Source: an uncultured Muribaculum sp. (GTDB lineage: Bacteria; Bacteroidota; Bacteroidia; Bacteroidales; Muribaculaceae). Taken from it: a DNA stretch of 64,000 nt. The notes below the pieces were generated by a model. The model was not told the origin of the DNA. It saw only the letters and a list, made by a program, of their open reading frames with translations, and searched no databases. This document shows positions 46,601-54,185 of the stretch, piece by piece (within the stretch, counting starts at the first letter, position 1; every line of letters starts with the position of its first letter). Both the position numbers and the translations under genes were made by a program. The DNA lies in assembly GCF_910583865.1 (NCBI RefSeq), contig NZ_CAJTYX010000008.1, positions 1 to 64,000 on the forward strand. Reading direction: 5' to 3'.

Positions 46601-46738
46601 GCCAAGATTATAGAAACCGGCATTCTTGTCTTTTGTAGCCGAAACGGGCCAATCGTAGCTCCACGTGCCGGCCTGCGACGGTAAGGCCGTCAACAGAGCC
46701 ACAAGGAGCGGAAGAAAATTAAGGTAAACTTTTTTCAT
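43619..46738 (-). CDS. Giant T9SS-secreted PKD-domain protein
   Basis: The 1039-aa product has a signal peptide (MKKVYLNFLPLLVALLTALPSQA). Its first 190 residues resemble a carbohydrate-binding jelly roll. Residues about 195-270 form a chitobiase/Fn3-associated module (CEVVYTTDGSNPRSS) and about 270-350 a Big-like module; a second TTDG-like module lies near 355-440 (ALWYTIGDTKPEIDEW). A cleaved-adhesin-like jelly roll (about 465-640) is followed by a PKD domain (VDFIDLSRGYPISWEWSFPG variant, GSYDVTLTVTDGNGG) and a second PKD-like unit. The C-terminal YNLQGLRIPADKVVPGIYVV and KKVLVK form a T9SS sorting domain. No catalytic motif is visible; role probably adhesion or glycan binding. Confidence 0.86.
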   Translation of the reverse strand: MKKVYLNFLPLLVALLTALPSQAGTWSYDWPVSATKDKNAGFYNLGSDKTLTTQTRTLNEREWTINVPEGCYLAFTTTSGQMVGKVTGGVLPVDAFNLVSGSFEGKIKSVTISSRTEATEAAVNVSVNGKAYASAATPASIAGKSLIEHVFTSTDMQEGEIKIEFTQTGATKPFYIKKITVEWEEEAPAFEAPALSVAEGTYDEAQTVSITAPEGCEVVYTTDGSNPRSSETAVVYSAPITINETMTLKAVARKDGVYGAVAVAKYVIRKAPVLSFEEQEFSIEWPDDGSGPYLNNPDRLTVTYKTDDPEVAYVDKFGWITTVKVGETTVRATFAGNDTYYPGEASYALHVVAKPPMDAPVITPDGGEFDEQVTVTFTATDERAQALWYTIGDTKPEIDEWGLLQDFEINHEPTMTRTFDENTTIWIQAVGDNIWSEVKMASFKVNQKLAARFTARQTEIAVASWHFDSEEETAGWSISSGATWSLQETYDDVPAFSTVNPTSKYSLYHPYDRNEVQDLAISPAVEIPSDATLNFWAVFNPVWLVYANLQVYIVEGESVKLVWDAFRVAQDQAMEDTKWAQYSVNLSEYAGKTIEFAFVYDGTYGDPVMVDDVEVVCTNTGDDAVANIIAGESIDFIDLSRGYPISWEWSFPGAETATSTEKNPTVVYNNIGSYDVTLTVTDGNGGKNTVTRKNFINVRGIPPTAEIGVPEQAYYSPEAVLVVPVGVDLTFTDISTGNVESRLWKIQGADITTSTDKAVTFRYTEAGTYDLDLTVKNAAGESSTYLYQIKAGQEANAWNIAAKENTDLTTVVLGWYGYYGGTNWLDMPAFAEKFAKPLAAAEISSVNVYFAKALVSEDSADTPITVSVAKSENGLPGEVLATSQLKASELVDASETYNDPTVFSFGAPVNVADEFFVTIAGFPNADGDDIAMYLARRASDDRNTAYHQVVVMDEENKPTGELQWYSNDTDNGGLSFAISPRIKFVGGTSGIDGVDAGVIDPAAPVEYYNLQGLRIPADKVVPGIYVVRQGAVTKKVLVK

Positions 46739-46801
46739 ACAATAAATGTGTAAAATTTATATGATTTTCAACGTTTAAGCTGTTTTCATTCACTTATTTC
46801 G

Positions 46802-46832
46802 CAAATATACAACAAACATTCCGCATATACAA
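46802..46832 (-). promoter_or_regulatory. Promoter of the PKD gene
   Basis: On the minus strand TTG (46830-46832), a 20-nt spacer and TATATTTG (46802-46809) match the consensus, about 65 nt before the start. Confidence 0.75.
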
Positions 46833-46862
46833 CATCCTTTAACGATATATATTCAAGGGTAA

Positions 46863-47654
46863 CTATCCAAGGCTTTTGCCGGTAACGCCTATGCCGAAAA
46901 GGGCATAATCGTAGTAGACGGGATCGGCGGGGCGCATCTGTCGGAGCACCTCGGTAAGCTGCTCCACGGCACGGCGGTCGTTGCCACGGCGCTCAAGCAG
47001 CCCGAGCGAACGGGCGGTGTTTCCGACATGCACGTCAAGGGGGATGTAGAGACGGGAGGGGTCGATTACGCCCTTCCACACACCCATATCGACAATGCCG
47101 TCGTCACGCACCAGCCAGCGCAAGGCCATGTTGACGCGCTTCAAGGCCGTATTGTCGAGATTTCCGGGAAGGCAACGTGAATCGTGCACACCACCCTCGC
47201 ATACGGCATCAAGTTCGGCATTGACCAGCTCGACCAGCCGCCACGCAGGCGCCGTCGCGTCACCGACATTGTTGGCACGGGCAAAATCGGCAAGGGAAGC
47301 GTACCGCTCATATATGCGCCGCAGCCCCGACAGGAAGTTTACCAGATTACGGGCGAAAAAGGTGCGATGTATGTTCATGTCCGGATCCAGATCCTCGTAT
47401 CCACGGTCCATCATATACTTATAGGGCTGATGGTCCATCAGCGCGAGCATGCGGTCGGCATCGCGGCATATCATCTTGCGGTTGCCCCACGCTATCGCCG
47501 AGGCAAGAAGAGCCGTGATCTCAATGTCGGCAAGCGACTCGAAACGGCGCGGGAACTGCACGGGATCGTCCGCAATGAACTCAGGCCTATTTATCAGCGC
47601 CGCCTCCCTCTCCAGGAAGTCGCGCATGTCATTCATATTAAACTCCATATCCAT
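46863..47654 (-). CDS. TIGR02757 (DUF2400) family protein
   Basis: The 263-aa protein contains EITALLASAIAWGNRKMICR, RGYEDLDPDMNIHRTFF and the C-terminal IPLDVHVGNTARSLGLL, hallmarks of TIGR02757. The family resembles the helix-hairpin-helix DNA glycosylase fold (VHVGN... near the end), but activity is not established to my knowledge. The start at 47654 lies 7 nt after the stop of the 110-aa gene; ATGs at 47648 and 47636 are alternatives. It is the last gene of the ileS operon. Confidence 0.88.
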   Translation of the reverse strand: MDMEFNMNDMRDFLEREAALINRPEFIADDPVQFPRRFESLADIEITALLASAIAWGNRKMICRDADRMLALMDHQPYKYMMDRGYEDLDPDMNIHRTFFARNLVNFLSGLRRIYERYASLADFARANNVGDATAPAWRLVELVNAELDAVCEGGVHDSRCLPGNLDNTALKRVNMALRWLVRDDGIVDMGVWKGVIDPSRLYIPLDVHVGNTARSLGLLERRGNDRRAVEQLTEVLRQMRPADPVYYDYALFGIGVTGKSLG

Positions 47655-47661
47655 AAACTGT

Positions 47662-47994
47662 TTATTTTCGGGGTAAGAGGAGGAGGACGGGCGTCGATGC
47701 TTCGGATGCCTCACCGAGATAAAGGGAGTTGGAGGTGAGATAGCGGTCGGCGCGGAGAACGGCACGGTCGAGGAGAGGCGCGTCCTGCACGCGGAGAGTG
47801 AGGGCGCGCCGATGGCCGGATGTCAGCCGGGAAGAATCGCACACGGCAACGAGTCCCGAGACGAAAACCGTCTGCGCTACCTCGCCGTCAAACGGCTGAA
47901 TGACGACACGACCGGCGACAAGCGACACGATAGAATTGCGGTAGAGCTTTCCTCGATGAAGGACTCCGAGAGCAAGATACTGAATATTTGACAT
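47662..47994 (-). CDS. Small conserved hypothetical protein in the ileS operon
   Basis: A 110-aa protein starts MSNIQYLALGVLHRGKLYRN and has the strand-rich stretch SIVSLVAGRVVIQPFDGEVA / TVFVSGLVAVCD, a likely small beta-barrel. It has no signal peptide or catalytic motif. It is supported by position: 35 nt after the DUF4296 gene and 7 nt before TIGR02757, same strand. Upstream in-frame codons read into DUF4296 and are excluded. I do not recognise a named family. Confidence 0.7.
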   Translation of the reverse strand: MSNIQYLALGVLHRGKLYRNSIVSLVAGRVVIQPFDGEVAQTVFVSGLVAVCDSSRLTSGHRRALTLRVQDAPLLDRAVLRADRYLTSNSLYLGEASEASTPVLLLLPRK

Positions 47995-48029
47995 CTTCAG
48001 AAAAATATGCCTGCGACATCGGCAAGCGG

Positions 48030-48830
48030 TCATTCCGGCTTCTCGCCGGGACGATAAGTCGACAGAGGCGTGCGGTCGTAATGATCGGGCGAGAAACGCG
48101 TGCGCACAAGGGATATACTGTCGATATATGACACTTCGGAAGGAGCAGGCGACACGGTGGCGAAACCAAATACATTCTGGGCGGTACGGGCGGTGTCGAG
48201 CTGCATCACAACTTCGTTCCACCCCTGGGCCGAGGTGGTTCCGGTCACGTAGTCGGAAGTACCATCAGTATATTGTGTCGCAAGGGCATAATATAACGGC
48301 GACTGCGTGCGGTTCATGTAGAATCGCCACGTGTAGATGTCACCCTTCTCCCAGTTCTCGTCGCGGCGCAGATTGAACCTCACCATGGCATCGGGCTGTC
48401 CGTAGAAATAGCGGTGCATGCGCGCTTCAGGCCATGCGTCGACCGAATCGCCAACCACGGCCATGTCGACACGTGCGCCGCCCTGGTCGGCATCGACCTC
48501 AGCCACTTCCGCCTCGATGCGCGCCACCACGTCGTTGTATATCTCTATGTATTTCTCTATGTTGTGGCCGTACCAGACCATCGACGTGTCGAACTGCTCC
48601 TGGGTGACCCCGTGGCGCATAAGCACCGACTGCTTCATCACCTTGCGCATGGAGTCGGAGCCGTAGCGTGCGCGGTTGAGGTCCACCACCCCCTCGGCCT
48701 TGTGTATGTCGACAAGCAAATCTACCATGCGGCTCTTCCCGATCACATAATCGGGAGTACGGTCGCAAGCGCCTGTAAGAGCCAACAAGGCGAGAGCGGC
48801 AGGGACAAGAAGAGAGCGGCGGCGCATCAT
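48030..48830 (-). CDS. DUF4296-domain lipoprotein
   Basis: The 266-aa protein has a lipoprotein signal ending LLALTGAC. The DUF4296 domain (about 25-110) includes GKSRMVDLLVDIHKAEGVVD and MRHGVTQEQFDTSMVWYGHN. The C-terminal half is a beta-rich region with FNLRRDENWEKGDIYTWRFYMNRTQSP. DUF4296 proteins are Bacteroidota-specific and of unknown function. Its ATG overlaps the TGA of lspA (ATGA), so it is translationally coupled to the signal peptidase that would process its own signal. Confidence 0.9.
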   Translation of the reverse strand: MMRRRSLLVPAALALLALTGACDRTPDYVIGKSRMVDLLVDIHKAEGVVDLNRARYGSDSMRKVMKQSVLMRHGVTQEQFDTSMVWYGHNIEKYIEIYNDVVARIEAEVAEVDADQGGARVDMAVVGDSVDAWPEARMHRYFYGQPDAMVRFNLRRDENWEKGDIYTWRFYMNRTQSPLYYALATQYTDGTSDYVTGTTSAQGWNEVVMQLDTARTAQNVFGFATVSPAPSEVSYIDSISLVRTRFSPDHYDRTPLSTYRPGEKPE

Positions 48831-49462
48831 TCGGCTTCAGGCTTAGGCTTCTCCCCCTCGGACACCGACAGCGCCTTGGAATAGAACAATATCAACACAA
48901 GGATGCCGACCGTAATCGCCGCATCGGCGATGTTGAATATCGGCTGGAAGAACAGAAAGAACTGTCCGCCTATGAAAGGTATCCAATCCGGCCAATAGAA
49001 GCTGAATAGCGGGAAATAGAGCATGTCGACCACCTTGCCGTGGAACAACGGTGCATAGCCCCCGTCGGGCGGGAACATCTGCGCCACCATGGGAGGCGCA
49101 GGATTATTGAACAACACGCCGTAGAACACCGAATCAATGATATTTCCGGCTGCACCGGCCGTAATAAGCGCGACACATGTCATGAAGCCGGCGGAATAGC
49201 GCGGCTTATCCTTTATGCGGACTATGGCGTAGATGAGCGCGGCTACGGCCACGATGCGGAAAAGCGTGAGGAAAAGCTTGCTTCCCATCTCCATTCCGAA
49301 AGCCATGCCGTTGTTCTCGATAAAATAAATCTGGAACCAGTCGGTCACGAAGATACTTTCGCCGAGATACATATGTGTCTTTATCCAAATCTTGACGATC
49401 TGGTCGGCAAGCAGCACGGCAATGATGATGATGGTGGCAAGCCACCCCTTGGAAAGCTTCAT
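48827..49462 (-). CDS. lspA: Lipoprotein signal peptidase (signal peptidase II)
   Basis: The 211-aa inner-membrane aspartic protease has four helices. The first contains IAVLLADQIVKIWIK. The catalytic aspartates are in GAAGNIIDSVFYG and PIFNIADAAITVG. It removes signal peptides of diacylglyceryl-modified prolipoproteins. The loop between the conserved parts (NPAPPMVAQMFPPDGGYAPLFHGKVVDML) is the extended form seen in Bacteroidota, and the C-terminal tail is charged. Its position after the DksA-like gene is conserved in the order. Confidence 0.95.
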   Translation of the reverse strand: MKLSKGWLATIIIIAVLLADQIVKIWIKTHMYLGESIFVTDWFQIYFIENNGMAFGMEMGSKLFLTLFRIVAVAALIYAIVRIKDKPRYSAGFMTCVALITAGAAGNIIDSVFYGVLFNNPAPPMVAQMFPPDGGYAPLFHGKVVDMLYFPLFSFYWPDWIPFIGGQFFLFFQPIFNIADAAITVGILVLILFYSKALSVSEGEKPKPEAE

Positions 49463-49483
49463 AGGCTATGAAAAAAGATTGTA

Positions 49484-49867
49484 TCAGCGTTTGCGCCCGG
49501 CCTCTTTGGCCTCGACGCTCAGCGTGGCATGGGGCACCGCCATCAGACGCTCCTTGGGAATGAGCTTCCCGGTCTGGCGGCATATGCCGTAGGTCTTGTT
49601 CTCGATGCGTATCAGGGCGGCCTGCAGGTGCTGGATGAACTTCATCTGGCGCTGTGCCAGCTGTCCGGCTTCCTCCTTGCCGAGGGTGCTCGCACCCTCT
49701 TCGAGAACCTTGAATGTCGGCGACGTGTCGGCGGTGTCATTGCCGTCGCTGTTCATCACGTTGGCCTTCAGCAGCTCATAATCCTTCTGGGCCTTGTCAA
49801 GTTTTTTCAGAATCAGCTCCTTGAACTCCTGAAGTTCCTCATCGGTATAGCGTGTTTTCTCACTCAT
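49484..49867 (-). CDS. TraR/DksA-family protein lacking the four-cysteine zinc site
   Basis: The 127-aa protein has a coiled-coil N-terminal part (ELKELILKKLDKAQKDYELL-like) and the DksA C-terminal motif in altered form: YGICRQTGKLIPKERL...VPHATLSVEAK. Of the four zinc-binding Cys of E. coli DksA only the first is present; the others are Thr, Ser and Ala. DksA-type proteins bind the RNA polymerase secondary channel and act with ppGpp; a zinc-free globular domain is also known in DksA2-type proteins. The gene sits between ileS and lspA, as commonly in Bacteroidota. Confidence 0.88.
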   Translation of the reverse strand: MSEKTRYTDEELQEFKELILKKLDKAQKDYELLKANVMNSDGNDTADTSPTFKVLEEGASTLGKEEAGQLAQRQMKFIQHLQAALIRIENKTYGICRQTGKLIPKERLMAVPHATLSVEAKEAGRKR

Positions 49868-49889
49868 AATGTGTCTATGTTATGTGGTA

Positions 49890-52800
49890 TTATACAATGC
49901 ATATCTTGGCAACGAGACTGATCCCGTCGATATCCATCACTGCGGCATCGGGGTCAGAGGCATCGACAGGGGCTATGGTAAGCTCCGTAGCGAGCACCTG
50001 ACGCATGATGTAGCCCGAAAAAGCCTCAAGAGCCTCGTCGGTAGCCGGGTTCGGGGCAAACTGCAGGCGGATCTTGTCGGTGATGTTGAATCCGCGCTCC
50101 TTGCGTAGATTCTGCACACGGTTGACTACATCGCGCGCTATGCCTTCGCGGCGCAGCTCGTCGGTCACGGTCACATCGAGCGCCACGGTTACAGTGCCGT
50201 CGGTAGCCACCTCCCATCCGGGGATATCCTCGCTGACTATATCCACGTCGGTGACTTCTATGGCCACGGGTACGCCGTCAAGGTCGAGCGTGATGATACC
50301 CTCGCGCGACAAGCGCGCTATGTCGGGCTGCGACATGGCGGCAAGGGCGGCGGCGGCGGCTTTCATCTGCTTGCCGAGCTTCTTGCCGAGTTTCTTGAAG
50401 TCAGGCTTCACGCGCTTTACCATCACGCCATCCTCGTCGGTCACTATGCGCATCTCCTTGACATTTACCTCACTCAAGATGAGGTCGGCCATAGAGCGCA
50501 GCATTTCGGCCTGATGCGCGTCGGACACGGGCACCATGAGCGTGGCGAGCGGCTGACGCACCTTAATGTTGACCTTGCGACGCAATGCGAGCACCATCGA
50601 CGTGATCTGCTGTGCAAGGCGCATGCGCTCCTCCAGCTCCGCGTCGCTCGCACCGGCCTCGGGGAAGAGGGCGAGATGCACGGATGTGGAAGTGCCGCGC
50701 GTGACAGATGTCAGGTCCTTGTAGAGACGGTCGGCGAAGAAGGGTGCGACAGGAGCCATGAGCAACGCAACGGTCTCAAGGCATGTGTATAGTGTCTGGT
50801 AGGCCGACAGCTTGTCGGCATCCATATCCTTGCCCCAGAAGCGCTTGCGGTTGAGGCGCACATACCAGTTCGACAGGTTGTCCTGGACAAACTCGCTTAT
50901 GGCGCGTGCCGCCTTCGTGGGTTCGTAATCATCAAGGTCGGCATCCACCTCGCGTATAAGAGTGTTGAGCACCGACAAAATCCACCGGTCTATCTCGGGA
51001 CGCTCCTCCACAGGCACCTGTGGCAACGAATTGTCGAAGCCATCGACATTGGCATAGAGGGCGAAGAATGAATATGTGTTGAACAGAGTGCCGAAGAATT
51101 TACGAACAGTCTCCTCGACGCCTGCGGGATCATACTTGAGGTTGTCCCACGGCGAAGAGTTGCTGATCATGTACCAGCGCAGCGGGTCGGAGCCGTAGGT
51201 CTCTATCGCCTTGAACGGGTCCACGGCGTTGCCGAGGCGCTTCGACATCTTGTTGCCGTTCTTATCGAGGACAAGACCGTTGGACACCACGGCCTTGTAG
51301 GCCACGGAGTCGAACACCATGCCGGCAATGGCATGAAGCGTGAAGAACCATCCGCGCGTCTGGTCGACACCCTCGGCGATGAAATCGGCGGGGAAAAGGT
51401 CACCACGGTCGAAGGCCTCCTTGTTCTCAAACGGATAATGTATCTGTGCGTATGGCATCGAACCGGAGTCGAACCATACGTCGATAAGATCCAATTCGCG
51501 GTGCATGGGCTTCCCGGTTGGGCTTACGAGCACTATGTCATCGACATAAGGGCGGTGCAGGTCGATCTTCTCGTAGTTTTCCTTCGAATAGTCGCCCGGC
51601 ACGAAGCCTCGGTCGCGGTAGGGGTTGCTCTTCATCACGCCTGCCTCGACAGCCTTGTCGATTTCGGCAAAGAGAGTAGCCACAGAGTCGATGCAGATCT
51701 CCTCCGTGCCGTCGGCATTGCGCCAGATGGGGAGCGGGGTGCCCCAGTAGCGCGAACGGCTCAGATTCCAGTCCTGGAGATTCTCAAGCCATTTGCCGAA
51801 GCGGCCGGTGCCGGTCGACTCGGGTTTCCACTTTATGGTCTTGTTGTTGGCCATAAGCGCCTCGCGGGCGGCGGTAGTGCGGATAAACCAGCTGTCGAGC
51901 GGGTAGTAGAGCACAGGCTTGTCGGTGCGCCAGCAGTGGGGATAGTTGTGCACATGCTTCTCTATCTTGAACGCCTCACCGGCCTTCTTCATCTCCATGG
52001 CTATGACGATGTTGAGATCCTCGGCCTTGGCAGCCGCAGCCTCATCATACTTTCCGTCAGGATTGAAGCGCGGATCGTAGGCATTCTTCACATATTCGCC
52101 GGCATGGTGCGAATATGCAGGCACGTCGGCACATGCCTCCACGAAAGAGGGGGCAAGTTCGTCGACGGTATAATATTTTCCGGTAAGATCCACCATCGGG
52201 CGTGTCTCGCCCTTGGGTGTCACCATATACAGTCCGGGGATGCCTGCGGCCTTGGCCACCTTGGCGTCGTCGGCACCGAAAGTAGGAGCTATATGCACGA
52301 TGCCTGTACCGTCCTCGGTGGTCACATAGTCGCCGGGGATGACGCGGAACGCCTCCTCGGCAAGCTCAACGAAGGTGTCGCGCCCGGCTGTAAAGGTCTT
52401 GTCGGTATGCGCTTCGGCATATTCATTGACAAACTCCGGAGCGAGACGGCCTGTCTTTTCACAAGGCTTCACCCACGGCATCAGCTGGCGGTAGCGCATC
52501 CCTATCAGTTCGTCGGCGGCATATGTAGCGGCGACGCGGTAAGGGAGCAGCTTGTCGCCCGGAGTATAGGTCATCTCGGCCTCGGCCCCCTCAGGCTTGA
52601 AGTAGGCCGACACACTTTCCTTGGCCATCACGGCGCTTATCTTCTCGCCCGTGTAGGGGTTGAACGTGCGCACAAGCACATACTCGATCTTCGGACCGAC
52701 ACAGAGGGCCGTGTTGGAGGGAAGTGTCCATGGAGTGGTGGTCCAGGCAAGGAACACCGGCGTGCCCCACTCCGCCATCTCCGGCTTCGGATCGGCAATG

Positions 52801-53444
52801 AGGAACTGGGCCGTCACTGTAGTGTCCTTTACATCGCGGTAACATCCCGGCTGGTTCAGTTCATGGCTGCTGAGTCCGGTGCCGGCAGCGGGAGAATAAG
52901 GCTGGATGGTGTAGCCTTTATAGAGATATCCTTTCTCGTGCAACCGGCTCAGAAGCCACCACACGGATTCGATGAAGCGGTTGTCGTAGGTGATGTACGG
53001 GTCGTTCATATCCACCCAATAGCCCATCGAGTTGGTAAGGTTCTCCCACTCGCGGGTGTATTTCATCACCTCGCGCCGGCAGGCGGCATTATAGTCGTCA
53101 ACGGAAATCTTTGTGCCGATGTCGGTTTTCTTTATGCCGAGGCTCTTCTCCACGCCAAGCTCCACGGGGAGGCCGTGGGTGTCCCATCCGGCCTTGCGCT
53201 TCACCTGGAAGCCTTTCATGGTCTTGTAGCGGCAGAAGGTATCCTTGATAGTACGAGCGATGACATGGTGGATGCCGGGCATTCCGTTGGCCGAGGGCGG
53301 ACCCTCGTAGAACACAAACGACGGCGCGCCCTCGCGCACCTTCATGCTCTGCTCAAACAAGTGCTCGTCGTTCCACCCCCGGAGCACCTCGCGGTTGACT
53401 TCGGAGAGGTTGAGCTTATCGTACTCGTTAAATTTCTTGCTCAT
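49890..53444 (-). CDS. ileS: Isoleucyl-tRNA synthetase
   Basis: The 1184-aa class I synthetase has the HIGH-type motif SANGMPGIHHVIART and the KMSKS-type GNKMSKRLGN. The editing domain includes VFLAWTTTPWTLPSNTALCV and DGTGIVHIAPTFGADD. The long C-terminal anticodon region ends with a Bacteroidota-type beta-rich extension (VEVTDVDIVSEDIPGW). Length is at the upper end for the group (about 1130-1180). It is the first gene of a six-gene operon (ileS, dksA-like, lspA, DUF4296, 110-aa protein, TIGR02757) driven by the promoter at 53521-53552. Confidence 0.96.
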   Translation of the reverse strand: MSKKFNEYDKLNLSEVNREVLRGWNDEHLFEQSMKVREGAPSFVFYEGPPSANGMPGIHHVIARTIKDTFCRYKTMKGFQVKRKAGWDTHGLPVELGVEKSLGIKKTDIGTKISVDDYNAACRREVMKYTREWENLTNSMGYWVDMNDPYITYDNRFIESVWWLLSRLHEKGYLYKGYTIQPYSPAAGTGLSSHELNQPGCYRDVKDTTVTAQFLIADPKPEMAEWGTPVFLAWTTTPWTLPSNTALCVGPKIEYVLVRTFNPYTGEKISAVMAKESVSAYFKPEGAEAEMTYTPGDKLLPYRVAATYAADELIGMRYRQLMPWVKPCEKTGRLAPEFVNEYAEAHTDKTFTAGRDTFVELAEEAFRVIPGDYVTTEDGTGIVHIAPTFGADDAKVAKAAGIPGLYMVTPKGETRPMVDLTGKYYTVDELAPSFVEACADVPAYSHHAGEYVKNAYDPRFNPDGKYDEAAAAKAEDLNIVIAMEMKKAGEAFKIEKHVHNYPHCWRTDKPVLYYPLDSWFIRTTAAREALMANNKTIKWKPESTGTGRFGKWLENLQDWNLSRSRYWGTPLPIWRNADGTEEICIDSVATLFAEIDKAVEAGVMKSNPYRDRGFVPGDYSKENYEKIDLHRPYVDDIVLVSPTGKPMHRELDLIDVWFDSGSMPYAQIHYPFENKEAFDRGDLFPADFIAEGVDQTRGWFFTLHAIAGMVFDSVAYKAVVSNGLVLDKNGNKMSKRLGNAVDPFKAIETYGSDPLRWYMISNSSPWDNLKYDPAGVEETVRKFFGTLFNTYSFFALYANVDGFDNSLPQVPVEERPEIDRWILSVLNTLIREVDADLDDYEPTKAARAISEFVQDNLSNWYVRLNRKRFWGKDMDADKLSAYQTLYTCLETVALLMAPVAPFFADRLYKDLTSVTRGTSTSVHLALFPEAGASDAELEERMRLAQQITSMVLALRRKVNIKVRQPLATLMVPVSDAHQAEMLRSMADLILSEVNVKEMRIVTDEDGVMVKRVKPDFKKLGKKLGKQMKAAAAALAAMSQPDIARLSREGIITLDLDGVPVAIEVTDVDIVSEDIPGWEVATDGTVTVALDVTVTDELRREGIARDVVNRVQNLRKERGFNITDKIRLQFAPNPATDEALEAFSGYIMRQVLATELTIAPVDASDPDAAVMDIDGISLVAKICIV

Positions 53445-53520
53445 ACTATATTTGGGGAAATAATCTTGTTATTCTCTTTCTGTTCCGTCAGAGACCTTTG
53501 GTCTCATGTTAAAATTTCCG

Positions 53521-53552
53521 CAAAGGTACAAATATTTATCGTGACAGCCAAA
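53521..53552 (-). promoter_or_regulatory. Promoter of the ileS operon
   Basis: On the minus strand TTTG (53549-53552), a 20-nt spacer and TACCTTTG (53521-53528) are an almost perfect Bacteroidota promoter. The leader of about 70 nt has a hairpin GAGACC/GGTCTC (53491-53505). The remaining bases up to the small gene's terminator show no further feature. Confidence 0.85.
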
Positions 53553-53650
53553 CGCATTTTCCCGCCATCCACAACGCGCCATATGATGCGTTCAGCAGAT
53601 AACCGACAAGGATAGAATTTCGCACGCTGATTACCCATTGACCCCGGAAA

Positions 53651-53691
53651 AGAGCTTGCGCCGCAATGCAGGACATTACGGCGCAAGCTCT
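53651..53691 (-). terminator. Terminator of the small RHH-like gene
   Basis: AGAGCTTGCGCCG and its exact complement form a 13-bp stem, extended by CAATG/CATTA with one mismatch. On the minus strand CTCTTTTCC follows. It is about 55 nt after the stop at 53746. Confidence 0.8.
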
Positions 53692-53745
53692 TCAGCCGGA
53701 TATCAGCCAAAGGAGAATGATGTCGTGGTGGAGAGAAATCCTTTT

Positions 53746-53931
53746 TCAGCAAAGACCCTTATCCTGACCATGCTTAAGCACAGCCTCACAAATGAAGTCT
53801 GTAATGCTGTCGACCTGCTGAAGTACAGCATGTACCGTGGCCGGCGCATTAAAGCCATAGCGCTTCACTGTCGATTTCTTGCGGCCTGCACCGGGACGAC
53901 GACCGCCTCTTTTCTTTGCAAAGTTTTCCAT
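53746..53931 (-). CDS. Small basic ribbon-helix-helix-like DNA-binding protein
   Basis: A 61-aa protein starts MENFAKKRGGRRPGAGRKKS, a basic Gly/Arg/Pro tail like an AT-hook or the N-terminus of small phage and plasmid proteins. The rest reads VKRYGFNAPATVHAVLQQVD and SITDFICEAVLKHGQ, one strand and two helices as in a ribbon-helix-helix (CopG/MetJ) fold. Its own -7 motif lies upstream at 54018 and a strong terminator downstream, which supports a real monocistronic gene. An overlapping 100-aa plus-strand frame crosses the terminator and is less likely. Target and role are unknown; no toxin or conjugation gene adjoins it. Confidence 0.72.
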   Translation of the reverse strand: MENFAKKRGGRRPGAGRKKSTVKRYGFNAPATVHAVLQQVDSITDFICEAVLKHGQDKGLC

Positions 53932-54017
53932 AATTTATAAGCCTAAAACTGCTAATAGCACGATTTTGATTTCACAAATGGAATGCACTCATCTGCCATG
54001 TGAGTGTAAATGACATG

Positions 54018-54025
54018 CAAATTTA
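54018..54025 (-). promoter_or_regulatory. -7 motif of the small RHH-like gene
   Basis: The minus strand reads TAAATTTG, which gives a leader of about 80 nt before the start at 53931. The remaining AT-rich sequence 54026-54185 holds no clear feature. Confidence 0.6.
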
Positions 54026-54185
54026 CTAAAAAGAAAACTATATCATAACATTTTAATATAATTTTATGCAAATGCCCACCCTTTAAAGTAAATCACGCAA
54101 ATGTAATCATGATCATTAACCAAATTTAACCGAGCATCCACGCAACCGGATTTTTCCCTTTACAATGACGTGACATCGCTATGAA

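Noticed and set aside
51333..53615. 760-aa plus-strand frame antisense to ileS
   Set aside because: ileS is unmistakable with HIGH and KMSKR motifs. The antisense frame also runs through the ileS promoter.
53638..53940. 100-aa plus-strand frame overlapping the small RHH-like gene
   Set aside because: It spans the terminator and is complementary to the minus-strand gene, which has promoter, terminator and a recognisable fold.
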